The notes below the pieces were generated by a model, which saw only the letters and a program-made list of their open reading frames with translations, did not search any database and was not told the DNA's origin. From JANNBN01 sp031385545 (lineage in GTDB: Bacteria; Actinomycetota; Acidimicrobiia; Acidimicrobiales; JANYDT01), in NCBI GenBank assembly GCA_031385545.1, contig JANNBN010000129.1, positions 65,685 to 129,684 of the forward strand: a DNA stretch of 64,000 bases, in the 5' to 3' direction. Below are positions 32,997 through 43,238 of this stretch, piece by piece. A program made the position numbers and the translations under genes. Numbering within the stretch: the stretch's first letter is position 1; every line of letters begins with the position of its first letter.

Positions 32997-33322
32997 GGTC
33001 GCAAGTTACTTGTCAGGAAAGCAGCGGCCGCGCGCTCCCCTTTGGCTCCGGACCAGAACGCGACAGGCGTCGGGGCTTGGCGGAGCGGCTGAGGGCGAGT
33101 CGTCCGACGTGCCGCTAGCTTCGTGGGTCGTCCTCCCTGGTCTTCGCGTGTGCGCCTTGAGCTTCTGAATGCCTCGATTTCAGCGATCGATCGATGCTGA
33201 ATGCTCGAGACCGATGACGCGTCCAATATGTTTGGAGAAGTCTAAAGGTGAAGGATTGTCGGTCGCTTGCGGTCCGTCGCCGGCGAACAATTCCCCGAGT
33301 TGTTTGATCGGCTACATGTGCA
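32997..33322. other. 326-bp intergenic region, no gene seen
   Basis: This lies between the PLP decarboxylase start and the enoyl-CoA hydratase stop. I find no coding frame with native codon use, no tRNA-like structure and no strong hairpin. A CGATCGATCG palindrome occurs near 33185-33194, and the stretch 33220-33260 is comparatively AT-rich. It presumably holds the decarboxylase promoter. Confidence 0.4.
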
Positions 33323-34117
33323 TCAGCCTTTTGCCCAGACCGGCTTCCGCTTCTCAAGGAACGAGGAGATGCCTTCTTGGCCGTCGTGGCTGACCCCGTT
33401 GGATGCCATTACTTCGACCGCGTAGTTGTAGGCCGTCGCTTGATCCATGCCAATTTGAGTGTAGTAAGCGTGCTTGCCAGCAGCCTTCGAGAATGCTGAA
33501 CCCCTGGTGGCGCGTTGGATGAGATCGTTCACCCGCACATCGAGTTGGTCGGCTGGGACCGCGTGGTTGATCAGCCCCCACCGGACCGCAGTAGCCGCAT
33601 CGATCGGATCTCCGGTGAGCGAGAGCTCCATCGCATGTTTCCGGGAGAGGTTGCGAGACACAGCGACCAGCGGCGTATGGCAGAACAACCCGCCCTTGCC
33701 TCCCGGCAGCGCAAACCCGGCGGTGTCCGCAGCGATTGCCAGATCGCACGTCGCAACGAGCTGGCAGCCTGCCGCTGTCGCCAACGCATGCACCTTGGCG
33801 ATGACGACCTGAGGAACAGACTGGATGACCGTCATCATGCGGGTGCAGAGCTGCAGAAGCGATCGGAGCTCGCCCAGGTCAGCGCCTGCCATGTCGGCGA
33901 AGTCGTGACCGGCCGAAAAAACCGGTCCCTTGGCAGCGAGGATGATTCCCACGGCGTCGCTGGCGGCAATTGTTTCGAAAGCTTGGACGAGTGCCGTCAT
34001 CGTCTCTCTCGACAACGGGTTGCGGCGCTCCGGGCGATTCAGGGTGACGGTGACAATTTGGGCGGCATTGGCTGAACCGCTGGAGACGCTAATGGGCGAA
34101 CCGGTAGTTGCATGCAT
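33323..34117 (-). CDS. Enoyl-CoA hydratase/isomerase family protein
   Basis: A 264-residue crotonase-fold protein. Typical segments are VTLNRPERRNPLSRETM, the first oxyanion-hole strand VFSAGHDFADM and the second, KVHALATAAGCQLVATCDLAIAADTAGFALPGGKGGLFC. The ending GISSFLEKRKPVW is common in EchA-type proteins. The Glu pair needed for classical hydration is not clear: the usual second catalytic Glu site reads GGKGGLF, so the reaction may be isomerisation, hydrolysis or another crotonase chemistry. It is a single gene divergent from the ABC exporter operon. Confidence 0.87.
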   Translation of the reverse strand: MHATTGSPISVSSGSANAAQIVTVTLNRPERRNPLSRETMTALVQAFETIAASDAVGIILAAKGPVFSAGHDFADMAGADLGELRSLLQLCTRMMTVIQSVPQVVIAKVHALATAAGCQLVATCDLAIAADTAGFALPGGKGGLFCHTPLVAVSRNLSRKHAMELSLTGDPIDAATAVRWGLINHAVPADQLDVRVNDLIQRATRGSAFSKAAGKHAYYTQIGMDQATAYNYAVEVMASNGVSHDGQEGISSFLEKRKPVWAKG

Positions 34118-34196
34118 GAGCTGAAGTTACTCCTCCCCGGCAATTCCCCCAGGCTGACGATCAAGGTAGTCGGGCGAAACAGTCGATGAGCCGACA

Positions 34197-35006
34197 ATGC
34201 CATCGATGCAGCTCATGTCTCCCGATCCGACGCTGGCTGTGGAGGCGATCGGACTGCAAAAGCGGTTCGGAGCGAAAGTGGCCGTCGAACAGGTTGACCT
34301 GCGGGTGAAGCGCGGGTCGTTTTTCGGAGTGGTGGGGCCGAACGGCGCCGGCAAGACGACGTCGATGCGCATGATCACCTGTCTGTTGCGACCGGACTCC
34401 GGCATTGCTTTCGTGGACGGCCTCGATGTGTGGGCCGACCCAACTGCTGCGAAGCATCGGTTCGGGGTCCTCCCAGACGATTTGCGCCTGTTCGAGCGGC
34501 TCAGCGGCCTCGAGATGCTCACCTACGTGGGCCTGCTCCGTCGCCTGGAGCCAACGGTTGCGAAGCGACGAGCGGAAGAACTGCTGGACGTTCTAGGGCT
34601 GACCAAGGCGCGCAACGAACTGGTGACCGACTACAGCCAGGGCATGCGTAAAAAGATCGGACTCGGCGCAGCGATGCTGCATGTTCCGGCCGTCCTCTTT
34701 CTCGACGAACCGTTCGAGTCTGTTGACCCTGTGTCGTCGCGCATCATCCAAGACGTGCTGAGCAGGTACCGGGAGAACGGCGGCACGGTCATCTTCTCGT
34801 CGCATGTCATGGAGACGGTGCAACGGCTGTGCGACGAGGTGTCGATCGTCCACGATGGTCGTGTCGTCGCAACCGGCCCTACCTCGGATGTGTGCGCAGG
34901 CCGAACCTTGGAACAGGCCTTCATCGACGCAGTCGACGCGGGGAGCCGGGAGGTTGCTGACCTTGACTGGCTGCAGATCGCCAACCCGGACACGGTTCGC
35001 GCGTGA
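34197..35006 (+). CDS. ABC transporter ATP-binding protein
   Basis: A 269-residue ATPase. Walker A is GPNGAGKTT at residues 47-55, the Q-loop region follows in MITCLLRPDSG, the signature is the degenerate YSQGMRKKIGLG, Walker B is VLFLDEPFESVDP and the H-loop is SSHVMETV. The pattern is that of one-ATPase, one-permease exporters of the CcmA/NatA type. Start ATG 34197; in-frame ATGs at 34206 and 34215 are alternatives. Its stop overlaps the permease GTG start by 4 bp, so the pair forms one transporter. Confidence 0.92.
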   Translation: MPSMQLMSPDPTLAVEAIGLQKRFGAKVAVEQVDLRVKRGSFFGVVGPNGAGKTTSMRMITCLLRPDSGIAFVDGLDVWADPTAAKHRFGVLPDDLRLFERLSGLEMLTYVGLLRRLEPTVAKRRAEELLDVLGLTKARNELVTDYSQGMRKKIGLGAAMLHVPAVLFLDEPFESVDPVSSRIIQDVLSRYRENGGTVIFSSHVMETVQRLCDEVSIVHDGRVVATGPTSDVCAGRTLEQAFIDAVDAGSREVADLDWLQIANPDTVRA

Positions 35007-36673
35007 GCGCCGATGTGATCGGACGGGGACCTGACCTGCAGGTTTCGATCGGGGCTCGAACGAACACATCCGGTCCGTCGATGACTCGGCACTTCGTCGA
35101 CATCAAGCTGCGTATCCTGCGCAACGCGTTCAGCGGCGACAAGCGGCTTCGGATCGGAATGATCGTAATGGTTGTCGCATCGTTCGGCGGTGCTGTCTTC
35201 ACCTTCCTGCGCATCTGGAACGAGCGCCGGTTCGACGCTGTCAACGCTGCCGACCACCTGGTGCTGCAGTTCAACCTCATCTTCGCAGCCTGGGTTTTCG
35301 GGCCGCTGCTCAGCGGTGGCGTGGATGACACGCTGGACCCGTCGCGCGTGACGCTGTTCCCGCTGCACCCGCATGAATTGCGCCGCGGCTTCGTGGCAGC
35401 GGCGTTAACGGGCTATGTCCCGCTGGCGACGCTGTTGGGAGTCTCCGGCGCCGTGTTCGCATTCGGCAGGTCGGTGAGCGATGTGGTGCTGCTCATCGCA
35501 TGCACGATGACGCTGATCGCTGTCTCGCTGGCTGCGTCCCGAGCGCTTGCCGTGTTGTTGGCGCTCAGCGGCCGGTCACGTCGGGGACGCGATATCGGAA
35601 TCATCGCTGCATCGTCGTTCGGCGGGTTGTTGTTCCTCGGAGCCATGTCGACGACGGTGATGTCCGAGACCCAGTACGACCACGCGATCGACGTGATTCG
35701 CTGGCTGCCGGCCGGCTTCATCGGCCAGGCGGTCGTCGATATCCGCGAAGGTCTGCACGGACCGGCGGCGCTCCGCATCCTTGTGATGGCTGCGCTGGCA
35801 TGGACGTTGCTGCTGGTGTGGATGAGGGGCCTCGACCGCCTGCTGGTTCTGCCGGAGAGCGTGCGCCACGCGCGTCGTGTCGGCAGGGAGCGCTTCCCGA
35901 TCATGGGGCGGACAGTCGCGGTGTTCGGCCGTCAACCGTGGGCGGCCGTTGCGATGAAGGAACTTCGGTATCTGTTCCGGGCGCCGCAACGTCGCAGTGC
36001 CTTCGTGATCGGAACGGTCATCGGGGCGCCGTTCGCGTTCGTGCAGATGTTGCGAACAGGTTCGACCGATGGGTTGGCCATCTGGTTCGCTCCGGTCTCG
36101 CTGTTGTTCGGCCTTGGCGCTACGAACAACCTGTTGGGTGCGGACGCTTCGTCGCTATGGCTGGAGACGAGTTCGGGTCTGTCGATGCGGACCTTGCTCA
36201 CCGGCAAGAGCCTTGCTGCGGTGCCCTACCTGGTGACCCCCGTGATCGTGTCGTCGGTGGCGCTGGGTCTCTTTTCCGGGGACGTGTCGAACACGCTGCT
36301 GATGGTTGCCCTGACTCTTGTTTGTTGGGGCATCCCGCTCGGAACTGGCTGCATGGTTTCGGTGCTCACACCGTTCGCCCAGCACGACCAGGACAATCCG
36401 TATGCGAACCGACGACCGACCTCTGGTGAGGGGTGCCTGATCGGCCTGCTGGGTGTCGGGTCCATGGCGGCGATCGGTGCTGGCGTGTTTCCCGTTGCAA
36501 TCATGATGGGCCTCATCGTGCGCTTCGGCCCCGGGTGGATGGTTCCGGTCGGCGTTGTGCTGAGCGCTGCCTGGTCCATGGGTGTGTGGTTCACCGGGCT
36601 CACGTTTGCTTCTCGCATCGCACAACGGACTGAAGCCGATCTCCTCACCAGCATGGGTGCACGCAAGCGGTAG
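35003..36673 (+). CDS. ABC transporter permease, large membrane subunit
   Basis: A 556-residue membrane protein with about 12 hydrophobic helices and a central soluble loop near residues 275-330 (RVGRERFPIMGRTVAVFGRQPWAAVAMKELRYLFRAPQRR), followed by a second set of helices. It contains no nucleotide-binding domain. Coupled by a 4-bp GTGA overlap to the ATPase gene, it is that transporter's permease. The substrate is unknown; related pairs export antibiotics, lipids or peptides. The acetyltransferase gene starts 20 bp downstream. Confidence 0.85.
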   Translation: MSADVIGRGPDLQVSIGARTNTSGPSMTRHFVDIKLRILRNAFSGDKRLRIGMIVMVVASFGGAVFTFLRIWNERRFDAVNAADHLVLQFNLIFAAWVFGPLLSGGVDDTLDPSRVTLFPLHPHELRRGFVAAALTGYVPLATLLGVSGAVFAFGRSVSDVVLLIACTMTLIAVSLAASRALAVLLALSGRSRRGRDIGIIAASSFGGLLFLGAMSTTVMSETQYDHAIDVIRWLPAGFIGQAVVDIREGLHGPAALRILVMAALAWTLLLVWMRGLDRLLVLPESVRHARRVGRERFPIMGRTVAVFGRQPWAAVAMKELRYLFRAPQRRSAFVIGTVIGAPFAFVQMLRTGSTDGLAIWFAPVSLLFGLGATNNLLGADASSLWLETSSGLSMRTLLTGKSLAAVPYLVTPVIVSSVALGLFSGDVSNTLLMVALTLVCWGIPLGTGCMVSVLTPFAQHDQDNPYANRRPTSGEGCLIGLLGVGSMAAIGAGVFPVAIMMGLIVRFGPGWMVPVGVVLSAAWSMGVWFTGLTFASRIAQRTEADLLTSMGARKR

Positions 36674-36693
36674 CGCGAGGGCAGACTGTTCAC

Positions 36694-37650
36694 ATGGAGC
36701 GGCTTGATCTTGAAGCGTTGGTCGCTGCGCGGGGTGATTGGGACCGACAGGTTGACCTGACCCGCGGGACCGACCACTGGTCCAGCGGCAGTGATTGGGC
36801 GTTCTCGACGCACGCCATCTGGGGGACCGGGCCAGAGGTAGTTCTCCGATCGAGCGATGGGCTTGCTGCGTTCGGGCGGCTGTCGATGGACGGTGCCGAT
36901 GCGCTGGTCGGCCTTGATCCGATCTGGGCTTTCGCGTCGCCGATCGTGGGTGCGCACCCCCGGCCCTTGGCGGTCGACGTGGCTGACGTACTGAACGACG
37001 AGGCGGGTTGGGACCTGGTGTTCCTCACCGGTCTGGTAGCAGAGTCCCCCCTCGACACGGCGTGTATCGAAGCGTTCGGCCGACGACATTCGCTGTTCGC
37101 CGGGCCAGAAGCTGTGCGGCTGGTCGCTGATGTTTCGGACATCGATCGGTGGTGGGCGGATCGGGGCGACAAGTTCCGGCGAAACATCCGCCGCGCCCGG
37201 CGGTATGCAGACGGCGAAGGGCTGATCGTCGAGGTGGTCGACGGCTGGGAGCCGAGCGCGCTGATGAGCCGACTGCTTTCGGTCGAGGAGCACTCGTGGA
37301 AGGGGCGGGAGGAATCTGGCCTGCTGGGCGGAGAGATGGCCGAGTTCTACACCGCCATGGCTGGGCCCCTTCAGGCGTCAGGGCGTTTGCGCGCCGCGGT
37401 GGCGTTGATAGACGGGATCGACGTCGGTTTCATCCTCGGTGCCGTGCGAGGCGACACCTATCGCGGTCTGCAGGTTTCGTTCTCGGGAGGCTATGAGTCG
37501 TTCTCCGTGGGCCATCTGTTGCAGGACCACGAGTTGCACCGTGTCGCTCGTTCGGGGATCACTCGATATGACCTGGGTATGGACATGCCGTACAAGCACC
37601 ACTGGTCCTCCACGACAGAGGAGACCCGCACGGTCATCGTGCGCCGCTGA
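36694..37650 (+). CDS. BioF2/FemAB-like GNAT acetyltransferase
   Basis: A 318-residue protein with two GNAT-like halves. RGDKFRRNIRRARRYADGEG and the later AVALIDGIDVGFILGAVRGDTYRGLQVSFSGGYESFSVGHLLQDHELH match the Acetyltransf_6 (BioF2-like) group, which is related to FemAB aminoacyltransferases and CelD-like cellulose biosynthesis proteins. It would transfer an acyl or aminoacyl group to a sugar or peptide, possibly in envelope biosynthesis. It lies 20 bp after the ABC permease gene and 103 bp before lhr. Confidence 0.75.
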   Translation: MERLDLEALVAARGDWDRQVDLTRGTDHWSSGSDWAFSTHAIWGTGPEVVLRSSDGLAAFGRLSMDGADALVGLDPIWAFASPIVGAHPRPLAVDVADVLNDEAGWDLVFLTGLVAESPLDTACIEAFGRRHSLFAGPEAVRLVADVSDIDRWWADRGDKFRRNIRRARRYADGEGLIVEVVDGWEPSALMSRLLSVEEHSWKGREESGLLGGEMAEFYTAMAGPLQASGRLRAAVALIDGIDVGFILGAVRGDTYRGLQVSFSGGYESFSVGHLLQDHELHRVARSGITRYDLGMDMPYKHHWSSTTEETRTVIVRR

Positions 37651-37753
37651 CCTTGCCGCACGCGCCGTCATCCGGCACGTAACCGCCCTCTTTCGCAGGT
37701 TCGTGACGGATGATCTGTCGCAGGTTGTCTTACGGTGGCCGTACTCTGACTCT

Positions 37754-40700
37754 GTGGCCAAACGGATCGAACCGACGGACCCGCTTGCGGTGTTTTCGCC
37801 GGTTACGTCGGCCTGGTTCGCGAAGAGCTTCGCTGCCCCGACTGCTGCCCAGACGCAGGGGTGGGCTGCAATTGCCAAGGGCGACCACACGCTGATCCTT
37901 GCTCCCACCGGGTCCGGCAAGACGCTGGCCGCCTTCCTGTATGCCCTGGACCGCCTGGCCACCACGCCGACCAAACGGGTTCCGCGTGAGACCGGCCGGA
38001 GACCCAAGGGGTCCGCCCCGCGCAACCCCACCGCTGCTGGCGGGGTGCGGGTGCTGTACATCTCGCCGCTCAAGGCCCTGATCTACGACGTCGAACGCAA
38101 CCTGCGAGCGCCGCTCACCGGCCTCATCCGCGAAGCGGCCTCACGTGGTCTCCCGGTGCCAGACATCGTCGTTGCCACACGCACCGGTGACACGCCGGCC
38201 GAGGAACGGCGGATCATCGCAACTGCCCCGCCAGACATTCTGGTCACCACGCCCGAGTCGCTTTACCTCATGCTCACCAGCCAGGTCCGTAGCGTGCTGA
38301 GCACGGTCGAGTACGTCATCATCGACGAGATCCACGCGCTCGCCGGCACCAAGCGCGGCGCGCACATGGCCTTGTCCATCGAGCGGCTGGAAATGCTCAT
38401 CGAGGGTTCCGGCAACCCACCTCCGCAGCGCATCGGGCTGTCGGCCACGCAGCGGCCACTGGAAGAAGTTGCACGGTTCCTTGGCGGGCGCGCACTGAAC
38501 ACCGTGAGCGGGGAATGGGGTCCGCGCCGCGTCGCAGTGGTGGACACCGGAATACGCAAGACCCTCGAACTGCAGATCATCGTGCCGGTCGAGGACATGG
38601 GCGAGCTCGGCAAGCCGATGCTCGACGCAGGAGGAGAAGCGGTCCTCAACGGCGCAGCGGCCGGTGACCCCGAGGCGCGCAGATCCATCTGGCCCGCGAT
38701 CTATCCCGAACTCCTCCAACTCATTCGTACACATACGAGTACGCTGATCTTCGTCAACTCGCGTCGGCTGTCCGAGCGACTGGCGGCCAAGCTCAACGAA
38801 CTGGCGGGCGAAGAGCTTGTCCTTGCCCACCACGGGTCCATCGCCCGGGAACAACGGCTGGAAATTGAAGAGGCGCTCAAGGCGGGCCGGCTACCAGCGC
38901 TGGTGGCAACCTCCTCGCTTGAACTCGGAATCGACATGGGGGCGATCGACCTCGTCGTACAGGTCGAGGCACCGTCAAGCGTTGCCAGCGGTTTGCAGCG
39001 CATCGGCCGGGCCGGGCATCAGGTCGGCGAGCCCTCGAAGGGGCGTATCTTCCCGAAGTTTCGCAACGACCTCATCTCCTCAGCGGTCGTGGCGAATCGA
39101 ATGTTCGCAGGCGCCGTCGAGGCCACCCGAGTGCCGCGCAATCCAATCGACGTGCTGTGCCAGCAGATCGTGGCCCTGGTGGCCACCGCCGACGAAGGCT
39201 CAACCGTTGCTGACGTCACCCGCATGGCTCGGGGCACCTATCCATTCGCCGACATCTCCGACGACCTCATCGACAACGTGCTCGACCTGCTGGCCGGCCG
39301 GTATCCGTCGGACGAATTCGCCGAGCTGCGACCGCGTGTCACGTGGGACCGCCTGTCCGGAACGCTGCGCGCCCGCCCGGGAGCGAAGCTGCTCGCCATC
39401 ACCAGTGGCGGCACCATCCCCGACCGTGGGTTGTATACGGTCACCACACCCCAGGGCACAAAAGTGGGCGAGCTCGACGAAGAAATGGTGTTCGAAAGCC
39501 GTGTCGGTGAGACGTTCCTCCTCGGCGCGTCCACGTGGCGCATCGAAGACATCACCCCGGACCGGGTGATCGTGACACCAGCACCCGGTGTGCCGGGCAA
39601 GATGCCGTTCTGGCACGGCGACAAGCTGGGTCGTCCCTACGAGCTGGGCCAGGCCATCGGTTCATTCATACGCGCGCTTGGCAATAGCGAACTAGGCGAT
39701 GAAACGCTGGCTACGGACTACGCGCTCGACGAACTCTCCCGGGTAAACCTCATCAAGTACGTCGAGGAAGAACGCGAGGCAACCGGCGGTGTGCTTCCCA
39801 CCGACCGGCAGATCGTCATTCAGCGGTTCCGCGACGAGCTTGGTGACTGGCAGCTCTGCATGCTCTCGCCGTTCGGGGCGCAGGTCCATGCTCCGTGGGC
39901 AATGGCCATCGAACAGAAGGTGCGTGAGCGGCTCGGGATGGAAGTGCGAGCCATCTGGAGCGACGACGGAATCATGGTCCGGCTGCCGGAAGCCGACGAG
40001 GCACCGCCATCGGACTATGCACTCATCGACCCAGACGAACTCGACGAGCTGCTGATGAGCGAGGTCGGCAACTCTGCACTCTTCGCCTCCCGGTTCCGGG
40101 AGAACGCCGCCCGCGCGCTGCTGCTGCCCCGTCGTAAACCGGGCAGCCGGACCCCGTTGTGGAAGCAACGGCAGAAGAGCGCTGATCTCCTCAAGGTGGC
40201 AAGCCGCTACGCAACGTTCCCGCTGTTGCTGGAGACGTACCGCGAATGCCTGCGCGACGCGTTCGACGTTCCTGCGCTGCACGAGGTGCTGAACGGAATC
40301 AGGTCACGACGCATACGGGTCGTCAGCCTCGACATGGCCAACCCATCGCCGTTCGCGTCATCGCTGGCCTTCGGTTACATCGCCAACTTCATGTACGACG
40401 GCGATGCCCCGCTCGCCGAGCGGCGCGCTGCTGCGTTGGCCCTGGACCGAGACCTGCTCGCTGAACTCCTGGGCTCTGAAGAGCTTCGAGACCTGCTCGA
40501 TGGCCGTGCGGTCGCAGCAGTCGAGGCAGAACTGCAGATGCTCGACCCGCGCCGTCATGCCCGCAACGCGGACTCGGTTCACGACCTGCTCCGGCGCCTC
40601 GGCGATCTCACCACCGACGAGCTGGCAGATCGCACCGAAGGCGGTACCGATACGGCCGGTGCCTTCGTCGATGCGCTGGTGAAGGAGCGCCGTGTCGCTG

Positions 40701-42373
40701 CGGTCCGAATAGCCGGGAACGAGCGATGGATAGCGGTCGAAGACGCCGCTCGTTACCGCGACGCGCTCGGCGTGATGGTCCCACCGGGTCTACCCAACGC
40801 GCTGTCGGTGTGGACTGGCGGTGACCCCGCCGACCCGACTGACCCCGCAGGCGCGCTCGGGTCGTTGCTGGTCCGTTATGCCCGGACGCACGGCCCCTTC
40901 ACCACGGACGAGGTCGCAACGCGCTTCGGGCTCAGCCCCGACCTGGTGATTCGCTGCCTGATGCGGCGCGGTGACACTGGTTCACTGCTCAGCGGTTCGT
41001 TCCGGCCCGACGGTGTGGGCACGGAATGGGTCGACCCCGACGTGCTTCGCTCGCTGCGCCAGCGGTCGCTTGCCGTGCTGCGCAAGGAGATCGAGCCAAC
41101 CACCACCGACGCGCTGGCGCGGTTCCTTCCCGACTGGCACGGAATCGGCAGCGCCACGACCGGCGCCGGGATCAACCGGCTGTTCGACGTGGTCAGCCAG
41201 TTGCAGGGCGTGGCGATGCCAGCCAGTGTGCTTGAGCGAGACATCCTGCCGGCCCGAATACCCCGCTATTCGGGTCGCCTGCTCGACGAGTTGCTGTCGT
41301 CGGGCGAAATCATCTGGACCGGAGCCGGTTCCCTGGGCCGCGATGATGGCAAGGTCTGCCTCTTCCTGCGTGATCATGCAGCCGCGCTCCTCGGCGAACC
41401 CGATCGATCAGCATTCGATTCTGTCGAGCACCAGCGCATCAGGGACGTGCTCGCCAGTCGGGGTGCGTGCTTCTTCCGTGAACTGCAGTCCACCAACGAC
41501 ATGGCCACGCTCGACGCGCTGTGGGACCTGGTGTGGAACGGCGAGGTCACCAACGACTCGTTCGCTGCACTTCGAGCCCTCGCACCGGGCCGCCGCGCGT
41601 CAACGCCGTCTGCCGGTGCCACGCTGCGGCGCGGCCGCCCACGGCTTGCGTCCCTCAGTGCACTCGGACCACCGAAGGGACAGGGCCGCTGGTCGCTGGT
41701 CGCCCGCGAACTGGGTACGGGCGAGTTCGCCACGGTCCACACAACCAAGGCCGCCGCGCGTGCGGGGCAGCGCCAGGCCGGTACCGAACGTGTCCATGCG
41801 TTGGCGGTGTCGTTGCTCGAACGTCACGGTGTGCTGACCCGCGAAGCGGTCCGGGGCGAAGGCGCGGTCGGTGGGTTTGCGGGCCTTTACCCGGTGCTCA
41901 AGGCCATGGAAGAAGGCGGCACCGTGCGACGGGGCTACTTCGTTGCGGGCCTGGGTGGCGCTCAGTTTGCCGTGCCGGGGGCAGTCGATCGGTTGCGTGC
42001 GTTTCGCGAGACGCCTGCCAATCCCGAGGTGGTGGTTCTTGCGGCCACCGATCCGGCGAACGCTTATGGTGTGGCGCTCCCATGGCCGGTGAAGGGGCCG
42101 CAACGTGCCGCCGGCGCCTACGTGGTGTTGGTCGATGGTCTGCCCAGCGTGTACATCGAGAAGGGTGGCAAGTCTCTCGTTGCGCTGCGCGCCTTCGATG
42201 ACAGTTGGGAAACGCATGCGGTGTCTGCGCTGAGTTCCATGGTCGGCCCCGATGACAGCCGCACAGCGCGGTTCCGCAAGCTGGTGTTCGAGTCCTACCC
42301 TGCCGAGCTGAAGTCGGCGCTGGTGGCGTCTGGGTTCGTTCCGACACCGAAGGGCCTTGCCCGATACGCATGA
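37754..42373 (+). CDS. lhr: Lhr-type large ATP-dependent DNA/RNA helicase
   Basis: A 1539-residue superfamily 2 helicase, the usual length of actinobacterial Lhr. The helicase core occupies about the first 850 residues: Walker A APTGSGKT at residues 50-57, DEIHALAGTKRGAH (motif II DEIH), GLSATQRPL (motif III), and in RecA2 SSLELGIDMG and QRIGRAGHQ (motif VI). The winged-helix and Lhr core domains follow, and a large C-terminal region related to beta-barrel and AlkZ-like winged-helix modules ends the chain. Lhr translocates 3'-5' on single-stranded DNA and unwinds RNA:DNA hybrids during repair. GTG 37754 matches the family start. It is followed 30 bp later by nei2, as in mycobacteria. Confidence 0.93.
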   Translation: MAKRIEPTDPLAVFSPVTSAWFAKSFAAPTAAQTQGWAAIAKGDHTLILAPTGSGKTLAAFLYALDRLATTPTKRVPRETGRRPKGSAPRNPTAAGGVRVLYISPLKALIYDVERNLRAPLTGLIREAASRGLPVPDIVVATRTGDTPAEERRIIATAPPDILVTTPESLYLMLTSQVRSVLSTVEYVIIDEIHALAGTKRGAHMALSIERLEMLIEGSGNPPPQRIGLSATQRPLEEVARFLGGRALNTVSGEWGPRRVAVVDTGIRKTLELQIIVPVEDMGELGKPMLDAGGEAVLNGAAAGDPEARRSIWPAIYPELLQLIRTHTSTLIFVNSRRLSERLAAKLNELAGEELVLAHHGSIAREQRLEIEEALKAGRLPALVATSSLELGIDMGAIDLVVQVEAPSSVASGLQRIGRAGHQVGEPSKGRIFPKFRNDLISSAVVANRMFAGAVEATRVPRNPIDVLCQQIVALVATADEGSTVADVTRMARGTYPFADISDDLIDNVLDLLAGRYPSDEFAELRPRVTWDRLSGTLRARPGAKLLAITSGGTIPDRGLYTVTTPQGTKVGELDEEMVFESRVGETFLLGASTWRIEDITPDRVIVTPAPGVPGKMPFWHGDKLGRPYELGQAIGSFIRALGNSELGDETLATDYALDELSRVNLIKYVEEEREATGGVLPTDRQIVIQRFRDELGDWQLCMLSPFGAQVHAPWAMAIEQKVRERLGMEVRAIWSDDGIMVRLPEADEAPPSDYALIDPDELDELLMSEVGNSALFASRFRENAARALLLPRRKPGSRTPLWKQRQKSADLLKVASRYATFPLLLETYRECLRDAFDVPALHEVLNGIRSRRIRVVSLDMANPSPFASSLAFGYIANFMYDGDAPLAERRAAALALDRDLLAELLGSEELRDLLDGRAVAAVEAELQMLDPRRHARNADSVHDLLRRLGDLTTDELADRTEGGTDTAGAFVDALVKERRVAAVRIAGNERWIAVEDAARYRDALGVMVPPGLPNALSVWTGGDPADPTDPAGALGSLLVRYARTHGPFTTDEVATRFGLSPDLVIRCLMRRGDTGSLLSGSFRPDGVGTEWVDPDVLRSLRQRSLAVLRKEIEPTTTDALARFLPDWHGIGSATTGAGINRLFDVVSQLQGVAMPASVLERDILPARIPRYSGRLLDELLSSGEIIWTGAGSLGRDDGKVCLFLRDHAAALLGEPDRSAFDSVEHQRIRDVLASRGACFFRELQSTNDMATLDALWDLVWNGEVTNDSFAALRALAPGRRASTPSAGATLRRGRPRLASLSALGPPKGQGRWSLVARELGTGEFATVHTTKAAARAGQRQAGTERVHALAVSLLERHGVLTREAVRGEGAVGGFAGLYPVLKAMEEGGTVRRGYFVAGLGGAQFAVPGAVDRLRAFRETPANPEVVVLAATDPANAYGVALPWPVKGPQRAAGAYVVLVDGLPSVYIEKGGKSLVALRAFDDSWETHAVSALSSMVGPDDSRTARFRKLVFESYPAELKSALVASGFVPTPKGLARYA

Positions 42374-42403
42374 ACTTCGACGACGCACCCGAAGGGCTGC
42401 GAC

Positions 42404-43225
42404 ATGCCTGAGGGCGACACCATCTTTCGTGCGGCAGCCACCCTGCGGGCGTGGATCGGGCAGCGAACGGTCTCCGCTGCCCGCTCGTCATTTCCTGGCG
42501 TGCAAGTGGGGGCGCTTGTGGGGCGAACGGTCGCTTCGGTTACTCCGGTCGGCAAGCACGTGCTGATGCAGTTCGACGATCCCTCCGGCAACGATGCCCC
42601 CCTCCTGTTGCGCACCCACATGCGGATGACCGGCTCGTGGCACGTGTACGCAGCGGGCGCACCGTGGCAGCGGCCAGCACGTCAGGCCAGTTTGGTCATA
42701 GAGACCGGCGACCGTCTGGCGGTCTGTTTCAACGTCCCGGTCGTCGAGCTGACGGTCGAGGCGGCAGACACCGCTCGGGGTGTGGCACACCTCGGGCCCG
42801 ACATCCTTGCGGTTCCCTTCGATGTCGCAGAGACGATTGTACGCGCGCGAGGTAATTCCCAACTGAGGGCGGTCGGCGAAGTACTGCTCGACCAACGCGT
42901 GGTTGCCGGCATCGGAAACATTTATCGATGCGAGTCGCTTCACCTCGAACGCGTCAGCCCGTGGTCAGCCGTCGGCACACTCGACAACCAGCTGCTGCAG
43001 GCGATCCTCCGACGCGCCGAACAATTGATGAAGCAGAACCTCAACCCGGCACGGTTGTCGCGCAACCTCGACGCCGGAGCCGATCAGACGTGGGTGTATC
43101 GGCGCACTGGGTTCCCGTGCCGTAGCTGCGAGACACCGATTCTCAGCAAACCGCAGGGCGACCAGGCCCGGGTCGCCTATTGGTGCCCTGTCTGTCAGCC
43201 AAAAGGAGCCCTTCCCCGTAGTTGA
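42404..43225 (+). CDS. nei2: Endonuclease VIII-like DNA glycosylase (Fpg/Nei family)
   Basis: A 273-residue bifunctional glycosylase/AP lyase that excises oxidised bases. After Met removal the N-terminal Pro2-Glu3 (PEGDTIFRAA) supplies the catalytic amine and acid. The conserved lysine is in TPVGKHVLMQF. The helix-two-turn-helix motif contains QRVVAGIGNIYRCESL. A C-terminal zinc finger is complete (CRSC ... WCPVC). PEGDT instead of PELPE indicates Nei rather than Fpg. The lhr-nei2 order is conserved in mycobacteria, where the pair belongs to a DNA-damage-inducible operon, so a common repair role here is a reasonable inference. Confidence 0.92.
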   Translation: MPEGDTIFRAAATLRAWIGQRTVSAARSSFPGVQVGALVGRTVASVTPVGKHVLMQFDDPSGNDAPLLLRTHMRMTGSWHVYAAGAPWQRPARQASLVIETGDRLAVCFNVPVVELTVEAADTARGVAHLGPDILAVPFDVAETIVRARGNSQLRAVGEVLLDQRVVAGIGNIYRCESLHLERVSPWSAVGTLDNQLLQAILRRAEQLMKQNLNPARLSRNLDAGADQTWVYRRTGFPCRSCETPILSKPQGDQARVAYWCPVCQPKGALPRS

Positions 43226-43238
43226 TACGCTCGGGTGC

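Noticed and set aside
33323..34117. Assignment of the enoyl-CoA hydratase-like gene to a specific pathway
   Set aside because: No beta-oxidation partner is adjacent and the second catalytic Glu is not evident.
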